Positions 1 to 5,807 of a stretch of 7,686 nt of DNA are shown piece after piece; position 1 is the first letter of the stretch, and each line of letters starts with the position of its first letter. The notes under the pieces are model-generated. The model searched no databases. It saw nothing but the letters and a program-made list of their open reading frames with translations, and was not told the DNA's origin. The stretch comes from Actinomycetota bacterium (GTDB lineage Bacteria; Actinomycetota; Acidimicrobiia; IMCC26256; BP-133), in assembly GCA_030838815.1 (NCBI GenBank), contig JAUZEX010000756.1, forward strand, positions 1 through 7,686, read 5' to 3'. The position numbers and the translations under genes are program-made.

Positions 1-1
1 G

Positions 2-1522
2 ATGAACCCCGAAGAGGGCGAGCTGCGGCCCCAGCTCCTCGACCGGTTCGGGCTCGCCGTCGAGGTGCGGGCACCCCGCGATCCGGAGCTGCGGACGGAG
101 GTGGTCCGCCGCCGGCTGGCCTTCGACGCCGACGCCGGTGGGTTCGCCGAGCGGTTCGCCGCCGACGAGGAGGCGTTGCGGAGCTCCATCGCCGGCGCAA
201 CGGCGATGCTGGGCGACGTCGCCGTCCCCGACGACGTGCTGGCAATGACCAGCCGGCTGTGCGTCGAACTCGACGCCGAGGGCCTCCGGGCCGACCTCGT
301 CCTGGCCCGGGGCGTGGCCGCCCTCGCCGCATTGGAGGGGCGCAAGGAGGCGACCGCCGACGACGTCGTCCGCCTCGCGCCGCTCGCCCTGGCCCACCGC
401 CGCCGCCGGGGCCCCCTCGACGCCCCGGGCCTGTCCGCCGAAGAGCTCGAGGCCGCCCTCGAGCGCGCCGCACCCCCGGCGCCGGACGGGGCCGACCGGG
501 GTCGGGCCGACTCCGGTGCGTCGGAGCCCGACGATCCCGACGGACCTCGACCGCCGGACGCGGACGGGCCCGACGTCCGCACCGGGCCCGGAGCCGCGCC
601 GCCCGACGGGCAGGCGGCCGGCGCGCCGGCGACCGGCCGGCCACCGGGTGCAGGCGACGGGGCGGGCCCCGACCGACCGGTCGCACCCGGAGCGGGTGGA
701 TTCCTGACCTTGAAAACACAAAGGCCGTCCGGCGTGCTGGGGCGGCGCAACCGGGGTCCGGCCGAACGGGGCGGGATCGTGGCCGCTCGCCCGTCCCCCG
801 AGGGAGTGACCGACGTCGCCGTCGCCGCCACCGTGCAGGCCGCCGCCGCCCGTCGCACGGTCTCGGGGCCGACGACTCCGGCGGCGGGCCCCGTGGTGCA
901 GCGGGCGGATCTCCGCCAGGCGGTTCGGGAGGCGCGCACGGCCAACCTGGTCGTGCTGTGCGTCGATGCCTCCGGCTCCATGGGGGCGACCAGCCGCATG
1001 GAGGCGGCCAAGGGCGCCGCCGTCTCCCTCCTGCTCGACGCCTACCAGCGGCGCGACCGGGTGGCGCTCGTGACCTTCGCCGGCGAGGAGGCCCGGGTGG
1101 CGCTCCGGCCGACGGGCAGCGTCGAGGTGGCCCGGGCCCGCCTCGCCGACCTGCCAACGGGCGGCCGCACCCCGCTCGGGCCCGGCCTGCGGGCGGCCCT
1201 CGACGTCGCCCGCTCGGCGTTGCGCCGCGACCCCGACCGCCGCCCGGTCATCGTCGTCGTGACCGACGGGCGGGCCACGTCGGCGGGCCGGTCGACCGCC
1301 GGAGGGATCAAGGTCGGGCCGACGCAGGCGGCGCTGGCCGCGGCGGCCGAGATCGCGGCCGCCGGAATCGAAGCCCTCGTCGTCGACGCCGAGGACACCG
1401 ACCTGCGCCTCGGGCTGGCCCGGGACCTGGCCGAGGCCATGGGGGCGCAGTACACGGCGCTGCCCGACCTCGAAGCCGGGTCACTGACGCGGGCCGTCGT
1501 CCGCGTCGCCACACCGCACTGA
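2..1522 (+). CDS. ChlI/ChlD-fused AAA+/VWA metal-chelatase subunit (cobaltochelatase type), 5'-truncated
   Basis: The visible 506 residues are the C-terminal two thirds or so of a magnesium-chelatase subunit D family protein. Residues 1-17 (MNPEEGELRPQLLDRFG) are the AAA+ segment found in the middle of BchI/ChlI, so the ATG at base 2 is internal and the Walker A/B part lies upstream of the window. Residues 50-135 form the helical lid, with the RADLVLARGVAALAALEGR sensor-2-like segment at 96-114. A Pro/Asp/Gly-rich linker covers about 155-235. A VWA domain follows from about 315, with the MIDAS motif D322-A-S-G-S326, T390 and D422. Family knowledge: such fused proteins (for example M. tuberculosis Rv2850c, beside cobO and cobB) are thought to power cobalt or magnesium insertion together with a CobN/ChlH-type subunit. 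Cobalt rather than magnesium is inference; no CobN or cobO is visible here. Confident of family, less of metal. Confidence 0.9.
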   Translation: MNPEEGELRPQLLDRFGLAVEVRAPRDPELRTEVVRRRLAFDADAGGFAERFAADEEALRSSIAGATAMLGDVAVPDDVLAMTSRLCVELDAEGLRADLVLARGVAALAALEGRKEATADDVVRLAPLALAHRRRRGPLDAPGLSAEELEAALERAAPPAPDGADRGRADSGASEPDDPDGPRPPDADGPDVRTGPGAAPPDGQAAGAPATGRPPGAGDGAGPDRPVAPGAGGFLTLKTQRPSGVLGRRNRGPAERGGIVAARPSPEGVTDVAVAATVQAAAARRTVSGPTTPAAGPVVQRADLRQAVREARTANLVVLCVDASGSMGATSRMEAAKGAAVSLLLDAYQRRDRVALVTFAGEEARVALRPTGSVEVARARLADLPTGGRTPLGPGLRAALDVARSALRRDPDRRPVIVVVTDGRATSAGRSTAGGIKVGPTQAALAAAAEIAAAGIEALVVDAEDTDLRLGLARDLAEAMGAQYTALPDLEAGSLTRAVVRVATPH

Positions 1523-1570
1523 CGAAGGGACGAGACCCCCGCGCCAGGGGAGGCAGGTGAAACTCCCCGG

Positions 1571-1576
1571 TAGGCT
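1571..1576 (+). promoter_or_regulatory. -10 element of a leaderless promoter for the M20 amidohydrolase gene
   Basis: TAGGCT matches the TANNNT -10 pattern of actinobacterial housekeeping promoters. It lies exactly seven bases before the ATG at 1584, so transcription would start at or next to the A of the start codon and give a leaderless mRNA. No convincing -35 hexamer is visible at the expected distance. The arrangement also explains why there is no Shine-Dalgarno sequence correctly spaced for that ATG. Promoter activity is inferred from the pattern. Confidence 0.55.
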
Positions 1577-1583
1577 CGCGTGC

Positions 1584-2738
1584 ATGTCCACCGACGCCAA
1601 GGCCGCCGCCCGGGCCGCGTTCGAGCGGGTCGAGGGAGAGATGGTGGCCCTCAGCCATCGCATCCACGCCCACCCCGAGACCAAGTGGGAGGAGGAGCGG
1701 GCCTGCGCCTGGCTCGGCGAGGCGCTCGACGGGTACGGCTTCGCGGTCGACTCGGGGCTCTGCGACCTGCCCACCGCCTTCCAGGCGACGGCGGGGTCGG
1801 GGCCGCTCCACGTGGTGGTCTGCGCCGAGTACGACGCCCTGCCCGGGATCGGGCACGCCTGCGGTCACAACATCATCGCCGCCACCGCGGTCGGCGCCGG
1901 CGTCGCCCTGGCCGAGGTGGCCGACGACCTCGGGCTGACGGTCCGGGTGATGGGGACCCCGGCCGAGGAGGGTGGCGGGGGGAAGATCCTGCTTCTCCAG
2001 GGCGGCGCTTTCGACGGGGCCCACCTGGCGATGATGACCCACCCCGCCCCCATCGACATCGCCGAATGGCCCATCATCGCCGCCCAGCAGTTCCGCATCC
2101 GTTACACCGGCAAGGAAGCGCATGCCTCCGCTTTCCCCGAGCTGGGCCTCAACGCCGCCGACGCCCTCACCGTCTCCAGCGTGGCCATCGGTCTGCTCCG
2201 CCAGCACATCCACGCCGGCGACCGGGTCCACGGCATCGTCACCCACGGCGGGGAGGCCCCGAACATCGTGCCGGCCCACACCGAGGCGGAGTACATCATC
2301 CGGGGGGCCACGGTGGCGGACTTCGAGCTCATGCGGGAGCGGGTGATGCGATGCTTCGAGGCCGGGGCGCTGGCCACCGGCACCAGCCTCGACGTGATGC
2401 CCCGCCACGAGTGCTATGCGGAGATGCACCATGACGCAGCCGTCGCCGCCGCCTACCGCCGCAACGCCGAAGCCCTCGGCCGCACCTTCCCGCCCTTCGA
2501 CCCCCGGGCGGCGGGGTCGACCGACATGGGGAACGTGTCGCTGGCCATCCCGTCCATCCACCCCGCCATCGGCGTCGACTCGCTGCCGGCGGTGAACCAC
2601 CAACCCGAGTTCACGGCCGCCTGCGCCACTGCCGCCGCGGACCGCGCCATCGCCGACGGCGCCGTCGCCATGGCCTGGTCGGCCATCGACTGCGCCACTG
2701 ACGACGCCGTCCGCACCCGCCTGCTCACCCGCCCGTAA
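1584..2738 (+). CDS. M20-family amidohydrolase / dipeptidase, ACY1L2 (PM20D2)-like
   Basis: A 384-residue zinc-type metallohydrolase of peptidase family M20, probably cytoplasmic (no signal peptide), cleaving an amide or dipeptide bond in a small molecule. The signature runs CAEYDALPGIGHACGHN (80-96), TPAEEGGGGK (125-134) and MMTHPAP (150-156), the pattern of ACY1L2/AbgB-like members. By analogy with plant IAA-amino-acid hydrolases, the metal ligands should be C93, H95, E129, H153 and a C-terminal His, probably H339. The lid/dimerisation domain is at about 165-280, with the conserved GGEAPNIVP at 222-230. Length is normal for the family. The ATG at 1584 is preferred over the in-frame GTG at 1557: a TAGGCT -10 box sits seven bases before it, and the GGGGAGG before the GTG is only three bases away. 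Substrate unknown; human PM20D2 cleaves beta-alanyl-lysine-type dipeptides, AbgB cleaves p-aminobenzoyl-glutamate. Confidence 0.9.
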   Translation: MSTDAKAAARAAFERVEGEMVALSHRIHAHPETKWEEERACAWLGEALDGYGFAVDSGLCDLPTAFQATAGSGPLHVVVCAEYDALPGIGHACGHNIIAATAVGAGVALAEVADDLGLTVRVMGTPAEEGGGGKILLLQGGAFDGAHLAMMTHPAPIDIAEWPIIAAQQFRIRYTGKEAHASAFPELGLNAADALTVSSVAIGLLRQHIHAGDRVHGIVTHGGEAPNIVPAHTEAEYIIRGATVADFELMRERVMRCFEAGALATGTSLDVMPRHECYAEMHHDAAVAAAYRRNAEALGRTFPPFDPRAAGSTDMGNVSLAIPSIHPAIGVDSLPAVNHQPEFTAACATAAADRAIADGAVAMAWSAIDCATDDAVRTRLLTRP

Positions 2739-2741
2739 CCG

Positions 2742-2756
2742 GGCCGGGGGGCGGCC
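2742..2756 (+). terminator. Weak GC hairpin after the M20 gene (possible terminator)
   Basis: GGCCG and CGGCC form a 5-bp stem around a loop of five G, starting four bases after the TAA stop. There is no T-tract, so an intrinsic terminator is only a possibility. The rest of the gap up to 2933 holds no promoter or RNA structure that I could call with confidence, although the ATP-grasp gene needs a promoter here unless it is read through from the M20 gene. Confidence 0.2.
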
Positions 2757-2933
2757 GTCAGCACCCCGGAGATTTGGGCGAATGATTCTGCCCGGCGGGG
2801 CCATTTCCCACTAGTCGGACGGGGCGCGATCCGTCACACTCTGGAACGCCGCCCACCCCGTGCGTCGAGGGTACGACCGGAGACGGCTCTCTGCTGGTGC
2901 CCTTGTTCAAACACTTCGAGATTCGGGACGGGA

Positions 2934-4529
2934 ATGATGACGGTTGGGGGCGGCGGCGCGGCCGCGGGCACGGTGAGCCCGCGCCCGGACGCCGTGAAGC
3001 GGGTCTGGCGGGTCCGTCCTTCGCTGCCGGTCGTCGAACAGATTCCGGTCACGGTGGGCGAGGCGGAGCAACGCCGCATCGCGGCGCTGGCCGACGAGCT
3101 GCGGGACCGGGATGCGGCGCTGGCCGACGACGCTCGGGGGCTTCACCTGCCTGCCCCGACCGGCGACGGCGGCCGGGTCGGCCAGGGCGCCGGCGACGGC
3201 CCCGCCCTCATCTTCGAGGACCACGGCGAGATCCCGCTGTTCACCACCGCCGTACCGTCGGCGCTCGAGTACCGCTCGCTCCTCCTGGCCGAGGACGGCG
3301 ACATCCTCGCCCTTGGCGGACAACGGGTTGCGGACTTCGAGGCCTACGCCCGCGACACGCTGCGCCTGGGCGAGGTTGACGTCCTCCCCCGCCCCGAAGG
3401 TGGGCCGGGCGGAGCGCTGCCCGATGCGCTGCGGACCGACCCGGCGTCGATGACCCGGCTCGTGCGACGGGCCCGGGAGGGCGGCAGCCTCACCGTGATC
3501 CCCTACCTGTCGACCGCCGCCGCCTGGCGGCTGGCCGAGGCGGTGGCCGAACAGGCCGGCGTCGACGTCTCCGTGCTCGCACCGCCGCCGAGGCTGGCCG
3601 CCCGGGTCAACGACAAGGCGTGGTTCTCCCGCCGGGTGGCCGAGGTCCTCGGCCCCGACTCCCTGCCCGAGACCGGTTGGGCGGCCGACGCCTTCGAGCT
3701 CACCGACGCCCTCCACGTCCTGGCCAAGCGGCACGGTCGCCTGGTGGTGAAGATGCCCGACAGCGCCGGCGGTGTCGGCAACGTCGTCCTCGACTCGGCG
3801 GACGTGGCCGATCTCGACCACGACCGGCTCCTGGCCCACGTCTGGGCCCGGACCGGCCGGGCCGGCCGGGGCTGGACGTTTCCCCTCCTGGTCGGCGCCT
3901 GGAGCGACCCGGTCGTCGACAGCCCGTCGGTCCAGCTGTGGGTGCCGGCCCGGGGTGACGGCCTCCCCGTGGTGGAAGGCGTCTTCAGCCAGGTGCTCAA
4001 AGGGGCCCGGGGGACGTTCGTCGGCGCCGCCCCGACATGGCTGCCACCTGAATGGCAACAGCGCCTTGCCGGCGAGGCCGTGCGGCTGGCCCTGCTCTTC
4101 CAGCAGCTCGGCTACCTCGGCCGGTGCAGCTTCGACGCCGTGCTGACCGGGGCCGACCTCGAGTCGGCCGCCGTCCACTGGGTCGACGCCAATGGCCGGT
4201 GGGGCGGCGTGTCGATCGCCCTCACCGCCGCCAACCGGCTGGTGGGCGATTGGCAGCGGCGGCCGTTCGTCATCGTGCAGCGCTCAGGGCTGCGCATGGC
4301 ACCCCAGCCGCTGCCGGGTGTGCTCGAGGCCATCGGCCCCCAGCTGTTCCGGCCCAGCGACGGGCGGACGGGCGCCGTCGTCCTCGCCCCCTGCCGCCTC
4401 ATGGAGGGCACCGGGATGAACCTGATGGTCCTGGCCGGCGACATCGCCAGCGCCGAAGCCGACGCCGCCACGGTGAAGGCCCGCCTGCTCGGCGCCCTCG
4501 AGGCGGACGGCGTCAGCGCCGTCGCCTGA
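2934..4529 (+). CDS. ATP-grasp ligase, peptide ligase PGM1-related (pre-ATP-grasp domain protein)
   Basis: A 531-residue soluble protein. Family knowledge: ATP-grasp enzymes form an acylphosphate and join it to an amine, usually making a peptide or amide bond. Residues 88-220 look like a pre-ATP-grasp domain (FEDHGEIPLFTTAVPSALEYRSL, then LTVIPYLST). ATP-binding elements follow: NDKAWF with K228, and VVKMPDSAGGVGN (271-283) with K273 and the glycine-rich loop. The metal/nucleotide end of the site is CSFDAVL (D400) and VDANGRWGG (417-425; D418, N420, R422). About 105 residues follow, fitting the C-terminal domain of PGM1-like ligases. Two ATG codons stand in tandem (2934, 2937) behind a poor GGGACGGG site, so start choice is uncertain by one residue. 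The first 30 residues are Gly/Ala-rich and poorly conserved in appearance. Substrates unknown: no precursor peptide or natural-product genes are adjacent. Confidence 0.8.
   Translation: MMTVGGGGAAAGTVSPRPDAVKRVWRVRPSLPVVEQIPVTVGEAEQRRIAALADELRDRDAALADDARGLHLPAPTGDGGRVGQGAGDGPALIFEDHGEIPLFTTAVPSALEYRSLLLAEDGDILALGGQRVADFEAYARDTLRLGEVDVLPRPEGGPGGALPDALRTDPASMTRLVRRAREGGSLTVIPYLSTAAAWRLAEAVAEQAGVDVSVLAPPPRLAARVNDKAWFSRRVAEVLGPDSLPETGWAADAFELTDALHVLAKRHGRLVVKMPDSAGGVGNVVLDSADVADLDHDRLLAHVWARTGRAGRGWTFPLLVGAWSDPVVDSPSVQLWVPARGDGLPVVEGVFSQVLKGARGTFVGAAPTWLPPEWQQRLAGEAVRLALLFQQLGYLGRCSFDAVLTGADLESAAVHWVDANGRWGGVSIALTAANRLVGDWQRRPFVIVQRSGLRMAPQPLPGVLEAIGPQLFRPSDGRTGAVVLAPCRLMEGTGMNLMVLAGDIASAEADAATVKARLLGALEADGVSAVA
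4501..4527. terminator. GC hairpin at the convergent gene junction
   Basis: GACGGCG (4506-4512) and CGCCGTC (4517-4523) pair perfectly around a TCAG loop. AGGC (4501-4504) and GCCT (4524-4527) extend the stem to 11 bp with one bulged G at 4505. It covers the last codons of the ATP-grasp gene and reaches its TGA, and faces the minus-strand small gene ending at 4570. No T-tract is present on either side. A bidirectional terminator is plausible for a GC-rich genome, but the codons could also give the hairpin by chance. Confidence 0.35.
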
Positions 4530-4569
4530 CCGGCCCGGGACGCGACCGGCCTGTGCCACCGGACCGGCG

Positions 4570-4743
4570 TCAGCTGATGATTCCGTCCTTGCAGTCCGGC
4601 GACGTGGGGCTGAGCAGGCACAACGGCGCCAGGCCCTTGGCCGGAACCTTCCCGACCTGTACGGCACTGCCGGCTCCGAGCAGCGGAAGCGCCACGGCGG
4701 CGGCCACCATGACGGCGAGTCGGCGGATTCGACTGTTGAGCAT
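4570..4743 (-). CDS. Small predicted secreted two-cysteine peptide
   Basis: A 57-residue ORF with all marks of a real short gene. GGGGAG lies seven bases before the ATG on the minus strand. The N-terminus MLNSRIRR is basic, then comes a hydrophobic core (LAVMVAAAVALPLLGAGSA, 9-27) with a Sec signal peptidase-like site after GSA at 27. The mature part of about 30 residues starts VQVGKVPAKG, holds two cysteines (C42 and C51, separated by eight residues including SPTSPD) and ends KDGIIS. A disulfide loop in the exported form is inferred. It sits 132 bases downstream of the FGase-family gene on the same strand and 40 bases from the convergent ATP-grasp gene. I recognise no family. A non-cleaved membrane anchor is the main alternative reading. 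Confidence 0.65.
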   Translation of the reverse strand: MLNSRIRRLAVMVAAAVALPLLGAGSAVQVGKVPAKGLAPLCLLSPTSPDCKDGIIS

Positions 4744-4801
4744 GTTCTGACTCCCCCTCTGCCTCGATGAAGATCCACGGATACAGCACCATCCATCCGG
4801 A

Positions 4802-4807
4802 ATCGTA
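4802..4807 (-). promoter_or_regulatory. Possible -10 box for the small secreted peptide gene
   Basis: On the minus strand this reads TACGAT, a good TANNNT match, about 58 bases before the ATG at 4743. It would give a 5' untranslated region of about 50 bases ending in the GGGGAG ribosome binding site. No -35 element is visible at 16-18 bases spacing, so this is only a candidate; read-through from the FGase gene upstream is the alternative. Confidence 0.25.
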
Positions 4808-4875
4808 CGTTCGCCCGTCCGCCGATCGCGTTCACCCCGGCCAGTGAAGCTTCAGGCGACTCGGCCGCGTCGGTG

Positions 4876-5754
4876 TCAGGCGACGGCGGTACGGCGGCGA
4901 CGCAACCGGCGGACGGTCCGCAGCGCGTCGAGCTCGTCGAGGACCCCGGGGACGGCGGCGGCCAGGGCGGCATGCACACCGGTCCAGAGGGGTTCGTCGA
5001 CGGTGCCGGTGTGCTCGTCCATGAAGAACTTCTTCACCTCGACGGCCAGGCAGCAGCCCTGGCCGGGGAAGGCGGCGTGGACCCAGCGGGAGAGGTGGCC
5101 GCCCCGGAAGCGGATGTTCTCCCGCACGTCGAGGGGGCGTTCTTTGGCGGCTCCCGCCGCCCCTGTCGGGGGGACACCCCCCATCCCCCGGGCGGCGACG
5201 TCGACGGTGCGGAGGTCGGCGGCGAAGCGGTCGACGAGGCCGCCCCACCGCTCCCGGTCCAGTGATCCGGTGCCGATGTTCATCTCCGGGTTGCCGGCCG
5301 GGTCGGCGGGCGGGGCTTCCGGCCCGCCCCGGCGGTGGTTGTAGCTGTGGAGGTCGAGGACCACGAACGGCCGGCCGCCGGTGCCGGCCCGTTTCAGCAC
5401 GGCGAACAGGTCGGCGTAGAACCGGTCGTAGAGGCGCAGCGACCGCTCCCGCACCGCCGCCGGTAGCGGCGTCCGCCACACGGTCAGATCCCAGGCGTCG
5501 CCGGGATTACGGTACACAGCCCGCTCCCGGGCCCGGTTCAGGTCGACCTCGAAGCGGGACCGGTGGACGACGACGCTGGTGCCGGCCACGTCGGTGAGTT
5601 GGTCGGTGTAGGGATCTTCCTCCACGAACCGCTGCCGGCGCCGGATCGCCATGTGGCGCAGCGCCTCAGCCCGGACCTGGTTCCCGGCGTGGACGGCGCA
5701 GGCGACGACAGGCCCGCCGCCCTCCACGATCGTCCAGGCATTCCCAGCCGCCAT
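4876..5754 (-). CDS. N-formylglutamate amidohydrolase (FGase) family protein
   Basis: A 292-residue member of the N-formylglutamate amidohydrolase family (zinc hydrolases that release formate or another acyl group from an N-acyl amino acid; relatives include HutG of histidine breakdown). Visible motifs: VHAGN (21-25, H22 as metal-ligand candidate), EEDPYTD (45-51), SRFEVDLNR (66-74), VVLDLHSYNH (131-140, H136), MNIGTGS (158-164), RFRGGHLSRW (215-224) and EVKKFFMDEHTG (239-250). No signal peptide, so likely cytoplasmic. The C-terminus is Arg-rich (RRLRRRR). The ATG at 5754 is the only start codon in frame after the end of the upstream gene, 53 bases away. Its Shine-Dalgarno is poor (GGAG about 16 bases off), so translation may depend on fdhE. 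It is cotranscribed by position with formate dehydrogenase genes. Deformylase activity is inference; no hut genes are seen. Confidence 0.85.
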   Translation of the reverse strand: MAAGNAWTIVEGGGPVVACAVHAGNQVRAEALRHMAIRRRQRFVEEDPYTDQLTDVAGTSVVVHRSRFEVDLNRARERAVYRNPGDAWDLTVWRTPLPAAVRERSLRLYDRFYADLFAVLKRAGTGGRPFVVLDLHSYNHRRGGPEAPPADPAGNPEMNIGTGSLDRERWGGLVDRFAADLRTVDVAARGMGGVPPTGAAGAAKERPLDVRENIRFRGGHLSRWVHAAFPGQGCCLAVEVKKFFMDEHTGTVDEPLWTGVHAALAAAVPGVLDELDALRTVRRLRRRRTAVA

Positions 5755-5807
5755 CCATCGACTGTGCCCGCTCCGGCCGGCCGGCGCCAATCCGCCGCCG
5801 GGCGGGC

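Noticed and set aside
1537..1550. CCCC/GGGG pairing after the chelatase gene as a terminator
   Set aside because: Only a 4-bp stem with no T-tract, so not distinguishable from background.
259..1560. 433-residue plus-strand frame overlapping the chelatase gene
   Set aside because: Extreme Arg/Gly/Pro content with no motif. It is the +1 shadow of the chelatase frame, which has the MIDAS and AAA+ motifs.
1308..2804. 498-residue open frame on the minus strand
   Set aside because: It is antisense to the VWA domain and the whole M20 gene. Its composition (runs of Gly, Val, Asp, Arg) is that of a high-GC shadow frame and it has no domain motif, while the plus strand encodes clear enzyme signatures.
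4112..4792. 226-residue minus-strand frame spanning the small-peptide region
   Set aside because: It lacks a ribosome binding site, has no motif, and overlaps both the ATP-grasp gene and the small gene, which has a better start and a signal peptide in another frame.
4845..4854. TGAAGCTTCA palindrome as a possible operator
   Set aside because: A 10-bp perfect palindrome between the FGase stop and the small gene, but single, without flanking symmetry or a second copy near a promoter. Too little to call a binding site.
5773..5805. CCGGCCGGCCGG palindrome and an adjacent GC hairpin between fdhE and the FGase gene
   Set aside because: Such self-complementary GC runs are frequent in this composition. 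No T-tract follows and gene order suggests cotranscription, so I do not call a terminator or regulatory site.
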